Shown: positions 46,369 through 58,929, counted from the stretch's first letter. The stretch: DNA of 64,000 bases from Rhytidiadelphus loreus (GCA_947034895.1 OX344764.1:50139348-50203347); one strand, 5' to 3'. Notes: generated by a model not told the origin, from the letters alone. Program-made: numbers and translations.

Positions 46369-47400
46369 TTGTTTGTTTGTTTGTTTGATTGATGTGTTGA
46401 GATCTAAGAAACCATAAGGCATTGGGTGGCAATCCTGGTATCATTAGAAAGTTCTTTGCAAGGAGGGGTGCATAGACTTTGTTTTGTGGCATTTGAACCT
46501 ATGATGTGAAAGTTATGGAATTTCAAAGTTTTTATGAAATAGAAAATCGAATTAAATTATCTTTTATTTTGGAAAATTCATAACTTTCACGTCACATGTC
46601 CAAACGCCACAAAACAAAGCCCTTGCACTCATTTGAATTTCAATTCTTTTAAGAATTAGAAAATTAGAAAATTATTTTTACTTTTACTTTGGTTGTGGCA
46701 ACAACACAAGGTACACTAGTCTAAACTTTAGATTAGTTTGTTTGTTTAATTTGTTCATTTATTTTGTTTGTTTGATTTACTGAGATCTAAAAAATCATGA
46801 AGCATCCGGCAACGTTCTTGGTACCATTGGAAAGCTCTTTGCAAGGAGGGTGTGCAAACTTTGTTTTGTGGTGTTTAGACCTATGATGTGAAAGATACTA
46901 AACTTCAAAGTTTTTATAAATTAGAAAATTGAATTAAATCATCTTTTATTTTGGAAAAAACATAAATCCTGCATGGCATGTTCAAAAACAACAAAACAAA
47001 GCCCTTGCACTCCTTTGTGCATAAAGCTTTCTATTAAAATTAATTGAATTAAAAAAATTTAATGAATTAAAAAAGTAGAAAATTATTTTTATTTTTATTT
47101 TGGTTGTAGTAATGGCACATGGCACACTAAACCATACTTTAAGTTAGCCTATTTGTTTTGTTTTGTTATGTTGAGATCTTTGGGACCATGGATCTTCTAG
47201 CCATATTCTTGGTACCATTAGAAAGCCCTTCGCAAAGAGGAATGCATGGACTTTGTTTCATGGCATTCGGACTCATGGAAGAACAAATATTGAAAAACAA
47301 AGTTTTTATGAATTAAAAATTTGGAAAAAAACTTTATCTTTTCTTTTCTTATATTGTGGCAATAGCACAAGGCACACTAGTGTAGAATAAAATCAAAGCT
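46369..47400. repeat. Three tandem ~250-410-bp units, each with an internal inverted repeat
   Basis: Units start about 46369, 46736 and 47150, each with TTTGTTT...GAGATCT, then GGTACCATT(A/G)GAAAGC, and ending ...GCACAAGG(T/C)ACACTAGT-like text. Within units 1 and 2 the phrase CTTTGTTTTGTGGCATTTGA returns inverted as (C)GCCACAAAACAAAGCCCTTGCACTC, so each unit can fold into a stem of roughly 50 bp. Noncoding. Confidence 0.75.
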
Positions 47401-47948
47401 TTAAAATGTAGACAAAAATATAATCTTTGAGAAAAAAAATTAAAAATATCAATTTTTGGTGATTTTTTGGGTTGCCCCTCAAGCTACTTTTTGGACTTGG
47501 AGTGGCATAACTTTTGCTTCTACGCAGTGATGGAAATAAATATTATATTTCTCATAATGCTAATTTGATTTTCTATCTTTAAAAAAGTTTCAAAAAATCA
47601 TGTAAATAACTGACATGAAATCCCATTAATCTCCCATAGGCACTTTGGGACTTTAGGGATTTTAAAGGTAATTATAACAAATCCAAAATCATATTAAATT
47701 GACATTGTAATTACATCATTTTTATAAATATTAATATTTAAAGCATATTAGCACTTGAACAAATGACTTTTTAGCATTGTTTTCAATGCTAAAATTATAT
47801 GGATATAATTTATACTAATTTCAAGATTTTTACACTATATTTAGTTTTTTATAGTTGCATTTTACATCATTTTAGTTACATAGTAGGAATTAGAGATGGA
47901 TCATTTAGGGCCAAATCTAGTCTAAAGGATGAGTTCTCAAACACTTGT
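47401..47948. other. AT-rich intergenic DNA
   Basis: I see no gene, RNA or recognisable element in this stretch. Confidence 0.4.
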
Positions 47949-48183
47949 AGATGGACGACCATTTGCAATAAATCTGCAATAAATTTTGAATTTACTTTGT
48001 AAAAGAATGCCCATTGGATTTATCTTGCAAACAACTAATTGTCAAGGGTAGACAATTTCTTGGACGCTCATGGATAGACGACCATTTGGCTACAACATTT
48101 GCAGTCATTTTTAATTCACATTGTAAAAAGTGACTATTGAATTATCCCACATACAATTGATTGTCCGAGGTAGACGTTGCAAC
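47949..48183. repeat. Two tandem ~115-bp units
   Basis: ATGGACGACCATTTG...TGCAATAAAT...ACTTTGTAAAA and ATAGACGACCATTTG...TGCAGTCATT...CATTGTAAAA form consecutive diverged copies, each ending with ATTGTC(A/C)(A/G)...GGTAGAC. Noncoding. Confidence 0.6.
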
Positions 48184-49740
48184 GTCCTCTCTAAATGGAG
48201 AAGAAATCACTGCCTTCATCCCCATAAAGGACTCTCTAACCAATGGACGTTTGGGTGGTTAGCTTGTCCAACTATTGGTGATGGTTGAGGCAATTGGCAC
48301 TATGCCAACATTTTGCTAAATTGTACCATGTCCATCCTTTAATGAAGAAAAAAACCATAATTAGTTTAAAGGTAGACAAAATATTAAAGTACGATATAAA
48401 AGAACAAGAAACACACAAAAAGATATAAAAATGGCAAACATCAAGAGACATGGGACAACAAGAGGTGGATGGGTGAACTTCAAAGGGTGGACTACATGGA
48501 GGGCTAGTAACGTAGGATAAAAAAAACTTGTTTTAGGACTCTTGTCTTTGTTTGCTTGTCCGTCCTCATTCAAACAACCTATATGTATATACACTTAGGT
48601 GCCTTATATTAGTTCTTGACTAGCTTTTTTAAACCATGTAGTTAAGTAACTCCTAAAGAACCATATTTTTTTTAGTTGACCCAAAAGTACTACAGAATAT
48701 TTATACCCAAAGCAAGGCTAAAATCTTTATCTAAATAGATTCATTAGCAAATCCAACCACAAGATCTTTTATTTAATTTGTTAGAGTACGCCCTCTTAAA
48801 ATTTCAAAGTCACAAAACCTTACTAATTGCTATATCATGATTATTGAATTTCAAAAAGAAGTATTTTCAACTCTTCCCAAATGGTTAGGTTTCTTCTTTC
48901 AAAAATTTTACACAAAAAATGTGTATGTTCTAGAACTTACAAAAGATATAGTATGTTGAAGAAATAAGTTAGATACATAAAAAATTGAACTAAAAATATT
49001 TCATGTTCATTCTTTAAAAAAATAGTAAGTAGAAAGAAATAATTTATGATTCAAAATACTAAATTGTTAGGAATTGAGTTATAGAATTGAAATATTTTAA
49101 TCTCCAAACCTTGTAATGTTGTAATAAACAATCCACATCTAATGCTTAATTTTTCCAAAAATATAAAATTTGAGTTCAAAAGAAGACTTCAAATTTTTTT
49201 TGAGTAAAGATTCCATAAATGCTTGCAAACTAAAAACCATCATAACTTTCATCTTGTTAATTGAAATAGAATGATTCAGAGCTTTAAATGTATGTATAAA
49301 TCTAGAGCATCAAGTTCAAATTTATATTTCTTTAAAAAAGTGATTAAAATATACTACCCAGGTTGCTTGTGTTGAGAAAATAGTCACATATCATACAATA
49401 ACTTTTTTAACCATATAGTCAAAAGTGACACAAATTATTGCACTCAAAGCTACTCCTTGACCACATGTTAATTTATACTCTAGTGTGTATTTGTAAATAA
49501 ATATCAATTTGGTTGTAATTAATTGATATGGATCTTTTTTGTACAATGAGCATGGCATCATCTCAAACTTGGTAGGATGGAAGAATTTTTTCTTGGATAT
49601 AAATTACACCTACTTAGATATAGTAGATTCTACACTCTATTGCATAATTGAATGTATCTTTTGTTCTTTAGAAGTTAACCTTGAAATACATGAGAGGATG
49701 TTTTGTATCCCTTAGATGATTTTAGGGCCCTTTTCAAAGT
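48184..49740. repeat. AT-rich DNA with a piggyBac-like end and second copy of the 1-788 repeat
   Basis: Near 48645 TAACTCCTAAAGAACCATATTT resembles the left end of the 2675-3969 family, without a visible partner. About 48990-49480 is related to about 90-770. No genes are seen. Confidence 0.45.
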
Positions 49741-51260
49741 GACCCTAGGATGGAAAACAACAACTTTTCATCCCATTTTTGAGGTGGGAGTTACTTGATT
49801 GCATTTTTAGTAAATGGAATTGAATATTACCCATTGTGGTATCTTTTAACTTTTTTACATAATAAAATGTTCAATCCATAGATCACAATGGATTGTATTT
49901 TGGCAACTTCAAGCTCCTTGCTCTTGATGTGAATTTGAACTATAAAAAAGATCGTTTTTTGAATTTGAATTCAACTAAGGAAATGGAGATAATGAAGCAC
50001 AACCTCTATTTCAATTTTATTATTTTTTAAACTAAAATGAAATGTTTTAATGCAATTTAAACCTTGGGCCTATAACCATGGGCTATTTTTTATTATAAAA
50101 ATACACAGTAAATCATTTCACTCCATAGTAGTCCACAATATTACATGCACCCATTGAAAAAATTTAAAATTTTTTGATCATATTTTGTATTCAATATGAA
50201 TTATTTATATTTTTCCTTAAAAATTCACAATAAATTCAAATTATAAAAGAATTGAATATTTTATGACTTATAGAAGATAAGTGTTTTCATCTCTTATAAA
50301 TAAATGTAAAGTTTTCTAGCATAAGATAAAGGCACTCATTCCCAACACTATTAGTCCTCTAAACCAACCTTGAAAATATGTAGATAGAGGAAGTTCAAGA
50401 GCTTACTTACATGAATGCAAATAACAATTTGAGGTACACCACGTATTTGAACTTCACAAATTCATAGCATATTCATACATAATTAGAAAAAATATCAATT
50501 TTATTTTTGAAAATTCATGAATATCAATTGTAAATGTGTTAAAAATGAAACCCACCTCAAAGTATGTAGAATTGCTTAAAGTGATAAGGATAGATGCTTC
50601 CACTATAAATAGTCACATAGATTATTTAAGGTGGTTTCATATGAACGAAACTTTTTTAATTTATTTTGCAGAGATAAAGTCATATGTCTACTACAAGTTA
50701 TTAATTTTTTTAAAGTTGGAAAAATTTGAAATTACTATGATTTTTTAAGGAAAAAATGAAGAAAATTCATATCAAATGCAAAATTTATTCAGAAAATATG
50801 AAATTCTTACCATAGATGTATATTATATTGTAGAACATCATAGTTTAAACCAAAGTTACTATGTCATTTTAAAATTAGAAAATCAACAAACCATGATTAT
50901 AGGCCTAAAATTCATATTGCTATAAAATATTGAAATTTACAAAATTTACAAAATTTTCAATTGGAGTAGAAATTGAATTGAATTAGCTTCATTTCATTAA
51001 TTGAACTCAAATTCAAAAAACACAATTTTTATGGCTTAAATTCACATCAAGAGAAAATAGCAAAAAATGGCCAAAATATGCTATAAGGGTGATATGTGGA
51101 TTAAGCATCTTCTTCTTTAAAAAAGTCAATAAGATCATAATGAGGGATTTTGCAATAAACTTTTCACTGAAAATGTACTCAAGTACCCTTTGAATAAATA
51201 AATTGGATGAAAAAATATTTTTTTCCATCCTACAATGCCAAGTGAAGTCATCCATTAGAC
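49741..51260. repeat. Long imperfect inverted repeat, arms ~570 bp
   Basis: The sequence 49741-50310 corresponds to the reverse complement of 50641-51260. Landmarks are AGGATGGAAA...CATCC at the outer ends, CTCTTGATGTGAATTT in the middle and TTTTTCCTTAAAAA near the inner ends. The spacer is about 330 bp. Only the second arm has a homologue at 30336. A transcript across it would form a long, mismatched hairpin. Confidence 0.75.
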
Positions 51261-51323
51261 ACTTAGTGTCTGCAAAGGCACTATGGGGATAGAAAATGTT
51301 ATGAGGTCCTTCTTGTGTGTTAA

Positions 51324-52105
51324 TCCCTAAATGCCCAAGCCTTTTTGACTATGAAAAAAGAGCACGGGCTTATAGTTATCCCCATTGAAGCAAATTGATT
51401 TTTTTTTCAAAATTTAACTATATGGATGTTTTGAGAGCTTGCTTATTAGTATGCACACTACATAAGAGTTGTGAGATTATAACAAAGAGAAATGTACGTT
51501 TTCTATTTTTAGTATTTTGCCCCTCCCCACAATGTTTCAGGAATTTGCACATAAAAGTTTTTTGGGATTGGAGGTGATATGAACAACCACAAATTGTGTT
51601 AGGACACTAAATTGCCCTTTCAAAAAACTTAATATCACTTGAAAAGCAATTAAATTCAATACACAATCCACCTTGCAATTGTTGAGATGCAATTTTTTTT
51701 ATAAGTAATAAATCACAAATAACTCCAAATCAACATTTGCTTGTTTAAATTTTCAATGGTGAAAATCATGAAAACACTTTACTCCTTCCATTGCGACCAT
51801 TTTCAAAGCAAATGAATAAGTACAAGTTTTTAGATTTCAAATCAAGTGAAATTGCTCAAAGTTGAAAAATGAAGTAAAATTAGGCAAGCTTTACTCTTCC
51901 ACTAATGGACATATATGTGACTTTGGAGACCTCTCAACAATCAAATATGCCCCTTTTTCAGTGGAAAAATTAAAGTTTTCAATAGTTAACCCTAAAAACT
52001 ATCCAATTTTTAAAAAACAAAATGGGCAAACGAATTTAACTGCCCACTGCAAAACGAGCCTGAAATTTCAAATCAACCATATATGGTCACTTAGGCAGTT
52101 AGGGG
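51324..52105. mobile_element. piggyBac-like MITE, copy B
   Basis: Flanked by TTAA at 51320-51323 and 52106-52109. The left end TCCCTAAATGCCCAAG and the inverted right end CCCCTAACTGCCTAAG match at 13 of 16. It is 782 bp, noncoding, and homologous to 31348-32160. Confidence 0.78.
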
Positions 52106-52109
52106 TTAA

Positions 52110-53099
52110 AGCAGGAGCACCCAATGGCGTCAATCGACCTAATCGCATCAATTTTTTTTTTATAGATGGTAGTAATTTCAGAACTTAAATGTATGTGGAC
52201 TATAGATGGCTTATTTTTGTTGACCAAAATGATAAGCCACCTATACTGTACTTACATTTAAGTTGTAAAATCACTGCCTTACCTAGAGAGTAATGCCATT
52301 AGGTACATTGATGCCATTGGGTGCTCCTACTTTATGACAAAAAGAATCTTCTCTACCCGAAACTGTACCCGAAACTGGATGAAAATATGCCATTTTACAT
52401 AAATAAATATGCTTATTTTTTTTATATTTATTTATTTATTTATATTTTATTTTATTTTTGCATCCAAAAGCCACATTTGGACGTTCCAGGGTTAAACCCA
52501 GAATCCAAAGGAAAAAGAACAAAAAGTTTCTCCAGAAGGACAAGTGTCCTTCGTTGCTAAATAAATGCAATCCCCAGCCCCTCCATAAATTCCACCACCA
52601 AGCCGGTTGTCCTTCTCCTCGCAGAGATTGCATTGACAGACAACAGAAGCCTTCAAATCGCAAACACCCAAATTCCATAGCCAGACAGCCAGACAGCCAG
52701 ACACTGCCACACTTGGAAAGAAGAATGGAAGAAGAAGATAAGCTTCTGCCACACTCAAGCTTCTGCAAATCCTTCTGCAGCTAATAAGTTAGCTAACCTT
52801 AAGTCACTGCTACATACACAATCAACCACAAAAACCACATTAGCATACCACTCCACACCTCCAGTTCCTCTGTCTCTCTCTCTTCCGACCCCACAACTTT
52901 TCTCAGAGAGAATTGTATCCCAATATTTTTCATTTTCATTTTCGATAGAAAGGAGAGCCAGAGCTGAACGCAACCCACTTTGAATCATATCATTTGAGTG
53001 CTTGTAGCATTAGATATGATTTTCCAAAGCCTGGATACGAAATGGTTGTCCTATATTATGCTTCCAGCCATGGCGGTGCTCCAGTGATGGCAGGCATGA
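52110..53099 (+). promoter_or_regulatory. Upstream region and probable first leader exon of the F-box gene
   Basis: 52492-52495 is a TTAA preceded by ACGTTCCAGGG, like a piggyBac right end without partner. AGACAGCC repeats three times at about 52681-52706. A strong 5' splice site, GTAAGT at 53100-53105, probably ends a noncoding first exon at 53099. The transcription start is not located. Confidence 0.4.
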
Positions 53100-53361
53100 G
53101 TAAGTATGATGCTGGCCTAGCTTGGATACACGCGTAGGAATGTGCTTGCATTTGTGTCTGACAAATGGGTTCATGATGAACATGCTTCTTGTTCTGACAG
53201 AACACTTTCATTCATGATGATATACAGGATTGTTGCTCAGGATGTTTCACCTGCCTGTTTTTTAGTACAAGTGGGGCGTTGCTCGTGATCTCGAACTTGG
53301 TTAGAGAATGACATTGCTTGCATTTTTGTTGTTTTTGTTTTTGTTGTTGCTGTGGCTGCAG

Positions 53362-53453
53362 AATTGAGAGCGGCGGCTTGGAGGTGGTTTCTTCTTGTTA
53401 GGTCAACCCAGTTCTGTAGCTATGGATTAAGCAACTTCTCGGATGTAGCCAAG
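53362..53453 (+). other. Probable noncoding leader exon of the F-box gene
   Basis: It is preceded by GTGGCTGCAG (acceptor ending at 53361) and followed by GTAAGC (donor at 53454). It has no useful ATG. Spliced leaders are common in plant F-box genes, but the link to the gene downstream is inferred from position and splice signals only. Confidence 0.45.
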
Positions 53454-53929
53454 GTAAGCACACCAGCTGATGAAACCCTAAGTCGTACGGTGTTCACCTG
53501 TTTGAGAAATACGAGGGGGACGACGGCTTATCTTGTAACGAAACAATGACCTAATAGAGTAAGAACAGTCTTGAACAGTCCTCTATGAGATTCATGGTCA
53601 CTTGTTTGTATATTAGATGGAGTGTGTTTTGTAAGCTTTATTATTAGGAGTGCATTATCATTGAAAACTGTTACCGACTTTGAAGTTGCAATAGGCTTTG
53701 GGGTGAGGTTAGCGATTGACAGCAGCTGAAATGGGTCACGTCAGTCTTTTGTGGGTTTTCAAAAAACCCTCTCTAATGACACTGCCGTGGGGTAACAAAT
53801 GGGTTCCCTTTACATTTGGAAGTTGCCAAGTAGATGCGTACACAATGTAACGAATTCTGAGGATATACGGAAGACATGCAGTTGCAGAGAGGGTTGAATG
53901 TGGAGAAAACTTCGAAGCTTACACAATAA

Positions 53930-54290
53930 TTAGAAACAGAAGGCTTCTTCTGAAGTTGCCTAATTAATTTAGTTTCATATGTGAAAGCTTTTCAGTTTCA
54001 GTTTTCTAAATTCATTTGCACCTGTTACACAATGAGTCCTCATTGTATGGGCAACAATTAGTTACAAAAGGCTTCCTCTGAAGTTGCCAAACTAGTTTAC
54101 TTCTTATATGAGAAATGCTTTTGAGTTTCAGATTCCAAATTCATTTGCAACTGTTACACAATAAGTCCTCGCAATATGCTCAATTAGCCACAGAAGGCTT
54201 CCTTTTAAAGTTGCCATATTAATTAATTCAGTTTTTATACGATAAATACTTTTTGAGTTTCAGTTTTCTAATTCGCATGCAATGTTGCAG
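53930..54290 (+). repeat. Three tandem ~125-bp units in the leader intron
   Basis: Units start near 53931, 54060 and 54186, each with ACAGAAGGCTTCC-like text, AAGTTGCC, GAGTTTCAG(T/A)TT and TAAATTCATTTGCA. The last unit ends in ATGTTGCAG, the likely 3' splice site before the coding exon. The earlier units carry decayed versions of the same end. Confidence 0.7.
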
Positions 54291-54354
54291 TGATTTCAGA
54301 TGCAACTGTGGGCCAGATTTAGGGTTAGGCACTGAGACTCCGGATGCAGGAACA

Positions 54355-55742
54355 ATGGCCCCCCAATTACTCAAATTGGACAGTGATTTTGAGATGCACG
54401 AGGACTCTTCCCCATGGAGTTCTCTGCCCAGTGACATTCTGGAACGTGCCCTTGCTTTGCTTCCCTTACCAGACGTCTTCCGAATGCGCGCTGTCTGCAA
54501 GAGATGGAGTGGTTTGATCCACTGTGCTCAGTTCCAAGAGATGTCCCCAACATCGCCTGTATCCTGGGGACCATTTTTTACCCCTCGAGTGGGATGGATA
54601 GGGAGAGGCTCTCCAGTGGTGCCATGGTCTTCCTACGACCTTGTCAACCGGAAATGGGTTACTTTACCTGACTTGCAGTTTCCATTGTTGGAGAGAAACT
54701 GTGGCTGGAATTTGATGGCAGCTGATGGAGGATTGCTTTGCTTTGGGGCTTCGGATGGGAGAGGGATACTCATTTGTAATCCCATGATCAACAGGTGGAA
54801 GGAGATTGCTTCTGTGAGTACCGGATCGAGAGCGCCGGTCATCAGCCATATGATCGTGGATGCAGAAAAAAGCTCCTACAAAATCCTGTTTGCAGGTACA
54901 CTCTGACGTCTTTAATATGACCACCTACCTTCCTTTTAATGCTAAACATTGCCAGATTTCATCAAATAATTTGGTTTATCTATAATTCTACAAGAAATTC
55001 AAGGATGAAAATGTGATTATGTAGCCAATTTGTATAGCAGTGTTATTGTTTTTTCTCTTACAACCCCCGCCAAAACGTGTATTATTATAGCTACGAAAAT
55101 AACAAAAACATTACGCTACATTAGCCAGAATTGGTAGGCTGAACCAAACTTTTGGAGCCAACCCAGCGGAAATGACAAACAAGAGAAAGAAAGACTGATG
55201 ATCTCGACTTAAACAACATAATGGAATATCCTGTAAACATATTCTCGGACCCCAGGCAATCGGATTAAAGAGGTCAGGGTGTAGTATCGAGAATCTCTGT
55301 ATGGTCATTGTGACCATAGGGATGAATGATGGGGTAATTCTCTTTCATAATATTAAATACCATGGTAATGTTAGAGTTTTTTATTTTTATTTTATTTCTC
55401 TTTCTAGGCTTTTGACTTCTAGATACATTCCATCTTCTTGAAATCCCACTCTGAGCTTGCTCTGCCACCAAAGCATGCTTGTCCACCGGGGATTGGTTCA
55501 TGGGGTCCTTCAAAATTGTGCTCCTCTCAAGAATTGGGCTCTAGGCATCACAGGGCAACGTAATCTATCTTCTCCACATTTGCAGGAAGGGAGGAAATGA
55601 TCCTGGTAAATAATGTTATATTCTGAGGTTATCTAATAGTTCCTGGAACAGTCTAGAGTCTTACTGATATTTCTCATTGGAACACTCTTGATTTCTTTTG
55701 ATTCCAACACTGCATGTTTGTGATGTAGAATCATCTCTTTGC

Positions 55743-55782
<40 letters not shown>

Positions 55783-56466
55783 GGTAACGCATGGCAAATG
55801 CATGTTCCTGATGTTAGAATCATCTCATTGTTGCCTGTTGTTCTTGCAGGTAACGCGGCGTACAAACAACCTGACATCCGATTCACAACCAACCTGGTCG
55901 ACATCTACGACTCCGCATCCCAGACCTGGACTGCAGCTGAGACGTTATCAGCCGACATCCTGTTACGGAGTGGCGCCTACTGCCGTGGCGAGTTTTACAT
56001 CTTAACCCGTCACTTGCGAACCGGTGTGCACGCAGTGGTGGCCTTAGATTTGTCCACTCTCACATGGAGGGACAGCATCATTCCCATCCCCGAGGGCTTA
56101 AACTACCCTTACATTGTGGCCTGCTCCGGTGGCGTCTACTTGGTGGGCGGAAGCTCCGAAGCCACAGACAGGATGCCCATGGCCAGCATTGGGATCTATA
56201 TGCTGAAATGCGGCTCCAGTGCCGGGTGGATCAAAGTGAGCGAGTACTCGAATGTGCCGTTTCTGAGGTCCACAGGAGCCATTTATGGATGTGGAGCCAG
56301 TGGAAACAAGATTCATGTGGTGACCTACGCGTATGACATGTGGGTGGCGGTGTTCAATTGTGCAGCAGGGGTGTGGGAAGAGCCGATTAAAGGGAACTTC
56401 TTCGATATGAAGGATATCTTCGAGACCAAGTTCAGTTTTCAACCCAATCTGTGCGTGGCGCCGTAA
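54355..56466 (+). CDS. F-box/Kelch-type protein, two coding exons, 385 aa
   Basis: Coding exons are 54355-54895 and 55850-56466; donor CAG|GTACAC and acceptor CTTGCAG|GTAACG keep phase (phase 1). I start at ATG 54355 because upstream codons lie close to a probable splice acceptor (TTGCAG, 54284-54289); ATG 54277 would add 26 residues. Residues ~17-55 form an F-box (SSLPSDILERALALLPLPDV, then VCKRWSGLI) that would bind SKP1 in an SCF ubiquitin ligase. The rest contains Kelch-like repeats (YDLVNRKWVTLPDL, CFGASDGRG, IYDSASQTWTAAETL, GVYLVGGSSE, DMWVAVFNCAAGVWEEP) expected to form the substrate-binding propeller. Overall it resembles the Arabidopsis At5g15710 family. The substrate is unknown. 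There are no lesions. Confidence 0.9.
55690..55849 (+). repeat. Duplicated 3' splice-site region with (TTG)n expansion
   Basis: TGCATGTTTGTGATGTAGAA...TCATCTC...GTAACGC (55711-55790) and TGCATGTTCCTGATGTTAGAATCATCTC...CAGGTAACGC (about 55799-55856) are tandem copies. In the first, the place of the acceptor CTTGCAG is taken by about thirteen TTG units (55743-55783). Confidence 0.7.
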
Positions 56467-58929
56467 AGAGGTCATTCTCAACTTGTAGACACAGTGCAGT
56501 GTAAGGGTTCACTGTTTCTTTTTCCATTTTGGTCATTTTTGAGTCCCAGAGTCTTGTTCCAGAAAAAGACTACCCCTGCATGGAGTTGAGGAAGCTTGCA
56601 CTCTGACGACCCCTCTCTCTTGAGGACAAGAAGGGCAAACAAAAAGAACATGCGGTGGCTTCAGGTCGTTTTCAGGCTTGATGTGTAAATTGAGGTGTGA
56701 TGCTCACTTTTAGCGGTTTAGTGGTGACACAGAATCCATTTTTTGTATAGTAACTGAGATTTCAAAATGGCCTTTTCAAAAGATATTGTCGTGTGCCTGC
56801 TGTTGGAGATTTATTTTTGTCAGCATACGAGTTGTGGGAGCTGTATTCAGTAGGAGAAAAGCTTGCTGCCACCAGAGGCCCATATGTGCACCAAGCTCTG
56901 CTGCTCTCACTGGTGCTCCAAGATCAGCTTTCTATCAGTGATTTCAGACTGGTTGTCAAATTGCATTGCACTGTTGTTGTCAGGATTGCTGTCATTGCAA
57001 CCCTTAAATGCCCTCAAGTCCAATTCTAAAGTGCATTGCGTGCTTGTGATTGATGTTTTGTTCAAATACCTTTTCATTTGGCCAAAAGTAATGTCTTGAA
57101 TCTTCTAGTAATAACGTTTCTTTATGACCAATTCAATGAAATAGAGATAAGTAATATATTTGCAAAGATGTAAGCAAAAATATGCACACCCAAAAAAAGA
57201 TTTGGGTGTATCACTTTGGATACAAGAGTGAAATCTTATTGTTGGACTCTTTTGCATTCTAATGTAGTGAAAATTGTCAAGGCTTGTATTTTGACTATCT
57301 TAGTGTGGAATTGGGGTTAGTATTGAATTGAGAAGTCATGGTTTGATAACTTTGAAGAACACCACCATGTGGTTCAGATTTATGGTGAGTTCCAAGAACC
57401 ACATTAAAATCCAAATAGACTAAAATAGTACCCCCTACGAACAACAATGGGAAGTAATATATTTTTGTAACCCTTGGACTTCTTATGAATACTTGTCTAC
57501 TTAATAGATGATAGGCATGCTTTGTAGTTTAATAGTGTATGAAGAGCTTTTTGGAAAGAGTTGTAGACCAAGGAGTATAGAAGATTTGGTTCTTTGTTGG
57601 TTGAAGCATGATGCTCCATCTTTAGAGTAGATGAATGTGAGGTGTTTTTCTTTACAATCATATTCAATGTTTGGTAAGAGGTTAATCTTTAAAAAAACAT
57701 TCCATGGTCCCATTTCATCAAACTTCATTAGTTTTCTATATTAAAACACACCCTTCAAAAATTTAATATTTTCTCCAATAGTAATATATGTCCAAAATTG
57801 ATCTTCATTTTTCATAATTAAAAACATTAAAATAAAATTTATATGATTTTTTAAAAGTAATTTATTTGTAAAAATCATAGTAATTACCGAAATACTTAAA
57901 ATAGTATGAATTCTTTTAGCAAAATTGGAGATGATAGTGATGAACATCAAGGTGTAATTGGTGTACTTTTTGAATTCACACTAAGAGAAATTTGATAGAA
58001 AAGTTCCAAGAAGGTTGAATTTTAAGTTTTCAAGATGCTACCTTCAAAGTCAAAGTGTCACCAAAATTGCAATTTTAAAACTTTTGGAAAAAAATTATCA
58101 AAAAAAAAAAAATTAGAACTAAATTTTTTTAGTCAAATTGTAAGACATTTAAAACCAATAACTATGTGAAATTTATATTTGATTCTAAAACTATGTTCGT
58201 TGAATAGGTTTGTTCTTCAAGGGTTTACAAAGTTTTGAATTGTCTACCTCGAATTAATTCAATCACCTTCTTGGCAAATGATTGTTTTGCAAGTACTTTG
58301 TTTTGTTTTCTTGACTTGTTTTCTTGGCTTACATCTATTCATGTTGCACATCAAAAATTATTCGCAACTATAGTTTATTCAATCTTGTTTGTGCACAATG
58401 AAAGTTCATTGCAACTATTGTTTTTTCATCTTGTTTAATTTGTGCACATTGTATTGTGCATTGCTCGACTTTCTTCTTCACTTTACCTTTTAAATGTTGA
58501 TGGAGATTTTATAGCAACTCAATAAGCATTTAAGCATATGTAATTTGCATTTGAAATATGTTCTAATGTTCTAATGATTATACACTTCAATATTAATGGT
58601 TGTCATTTTCAGAGTGCATTGAACTTGAGATTGGAAAGCCCTATGTCATATTAGATTGTACAATATTAGTAGTTGTCAATTACACAAGTCATCGACTCCG
58701 CTAAGCTTCTTACTAAAACAAACTGCTAGAAGATATATTGTAAAAAAGTTTTTGTAACACTTTTTTGAAAAGTTTGACAATTGTAGAAACTCCCACCAAT
58801 GAGAGTGCAAAGCTGTAATCGACATCTAATAATCATGTTGAGTTCAATGGAGATATGGAGAGAAAGAGTAGAAAACTACTTTGATGGTGGAGACTAGAAG
58901 GACAATCTAATCCACAAAAAGCCATAACT
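56467..58929. other. Intergenic DNA downstream of the F-box gene
   Basis: The first ~600 bp have transcript-like composition and probably include the F-box 3' UTR; no canonical AATAAA was found. The remainder is AT-rich with no visible gene. Confidence 0.45.

Noticed and set aside
52480..52495. Right end of a piggyBac element (ACGTTCCAGGGTTAA)
   Set aside because: No partner end is found upstream, so it is kept only as a possible solo end.
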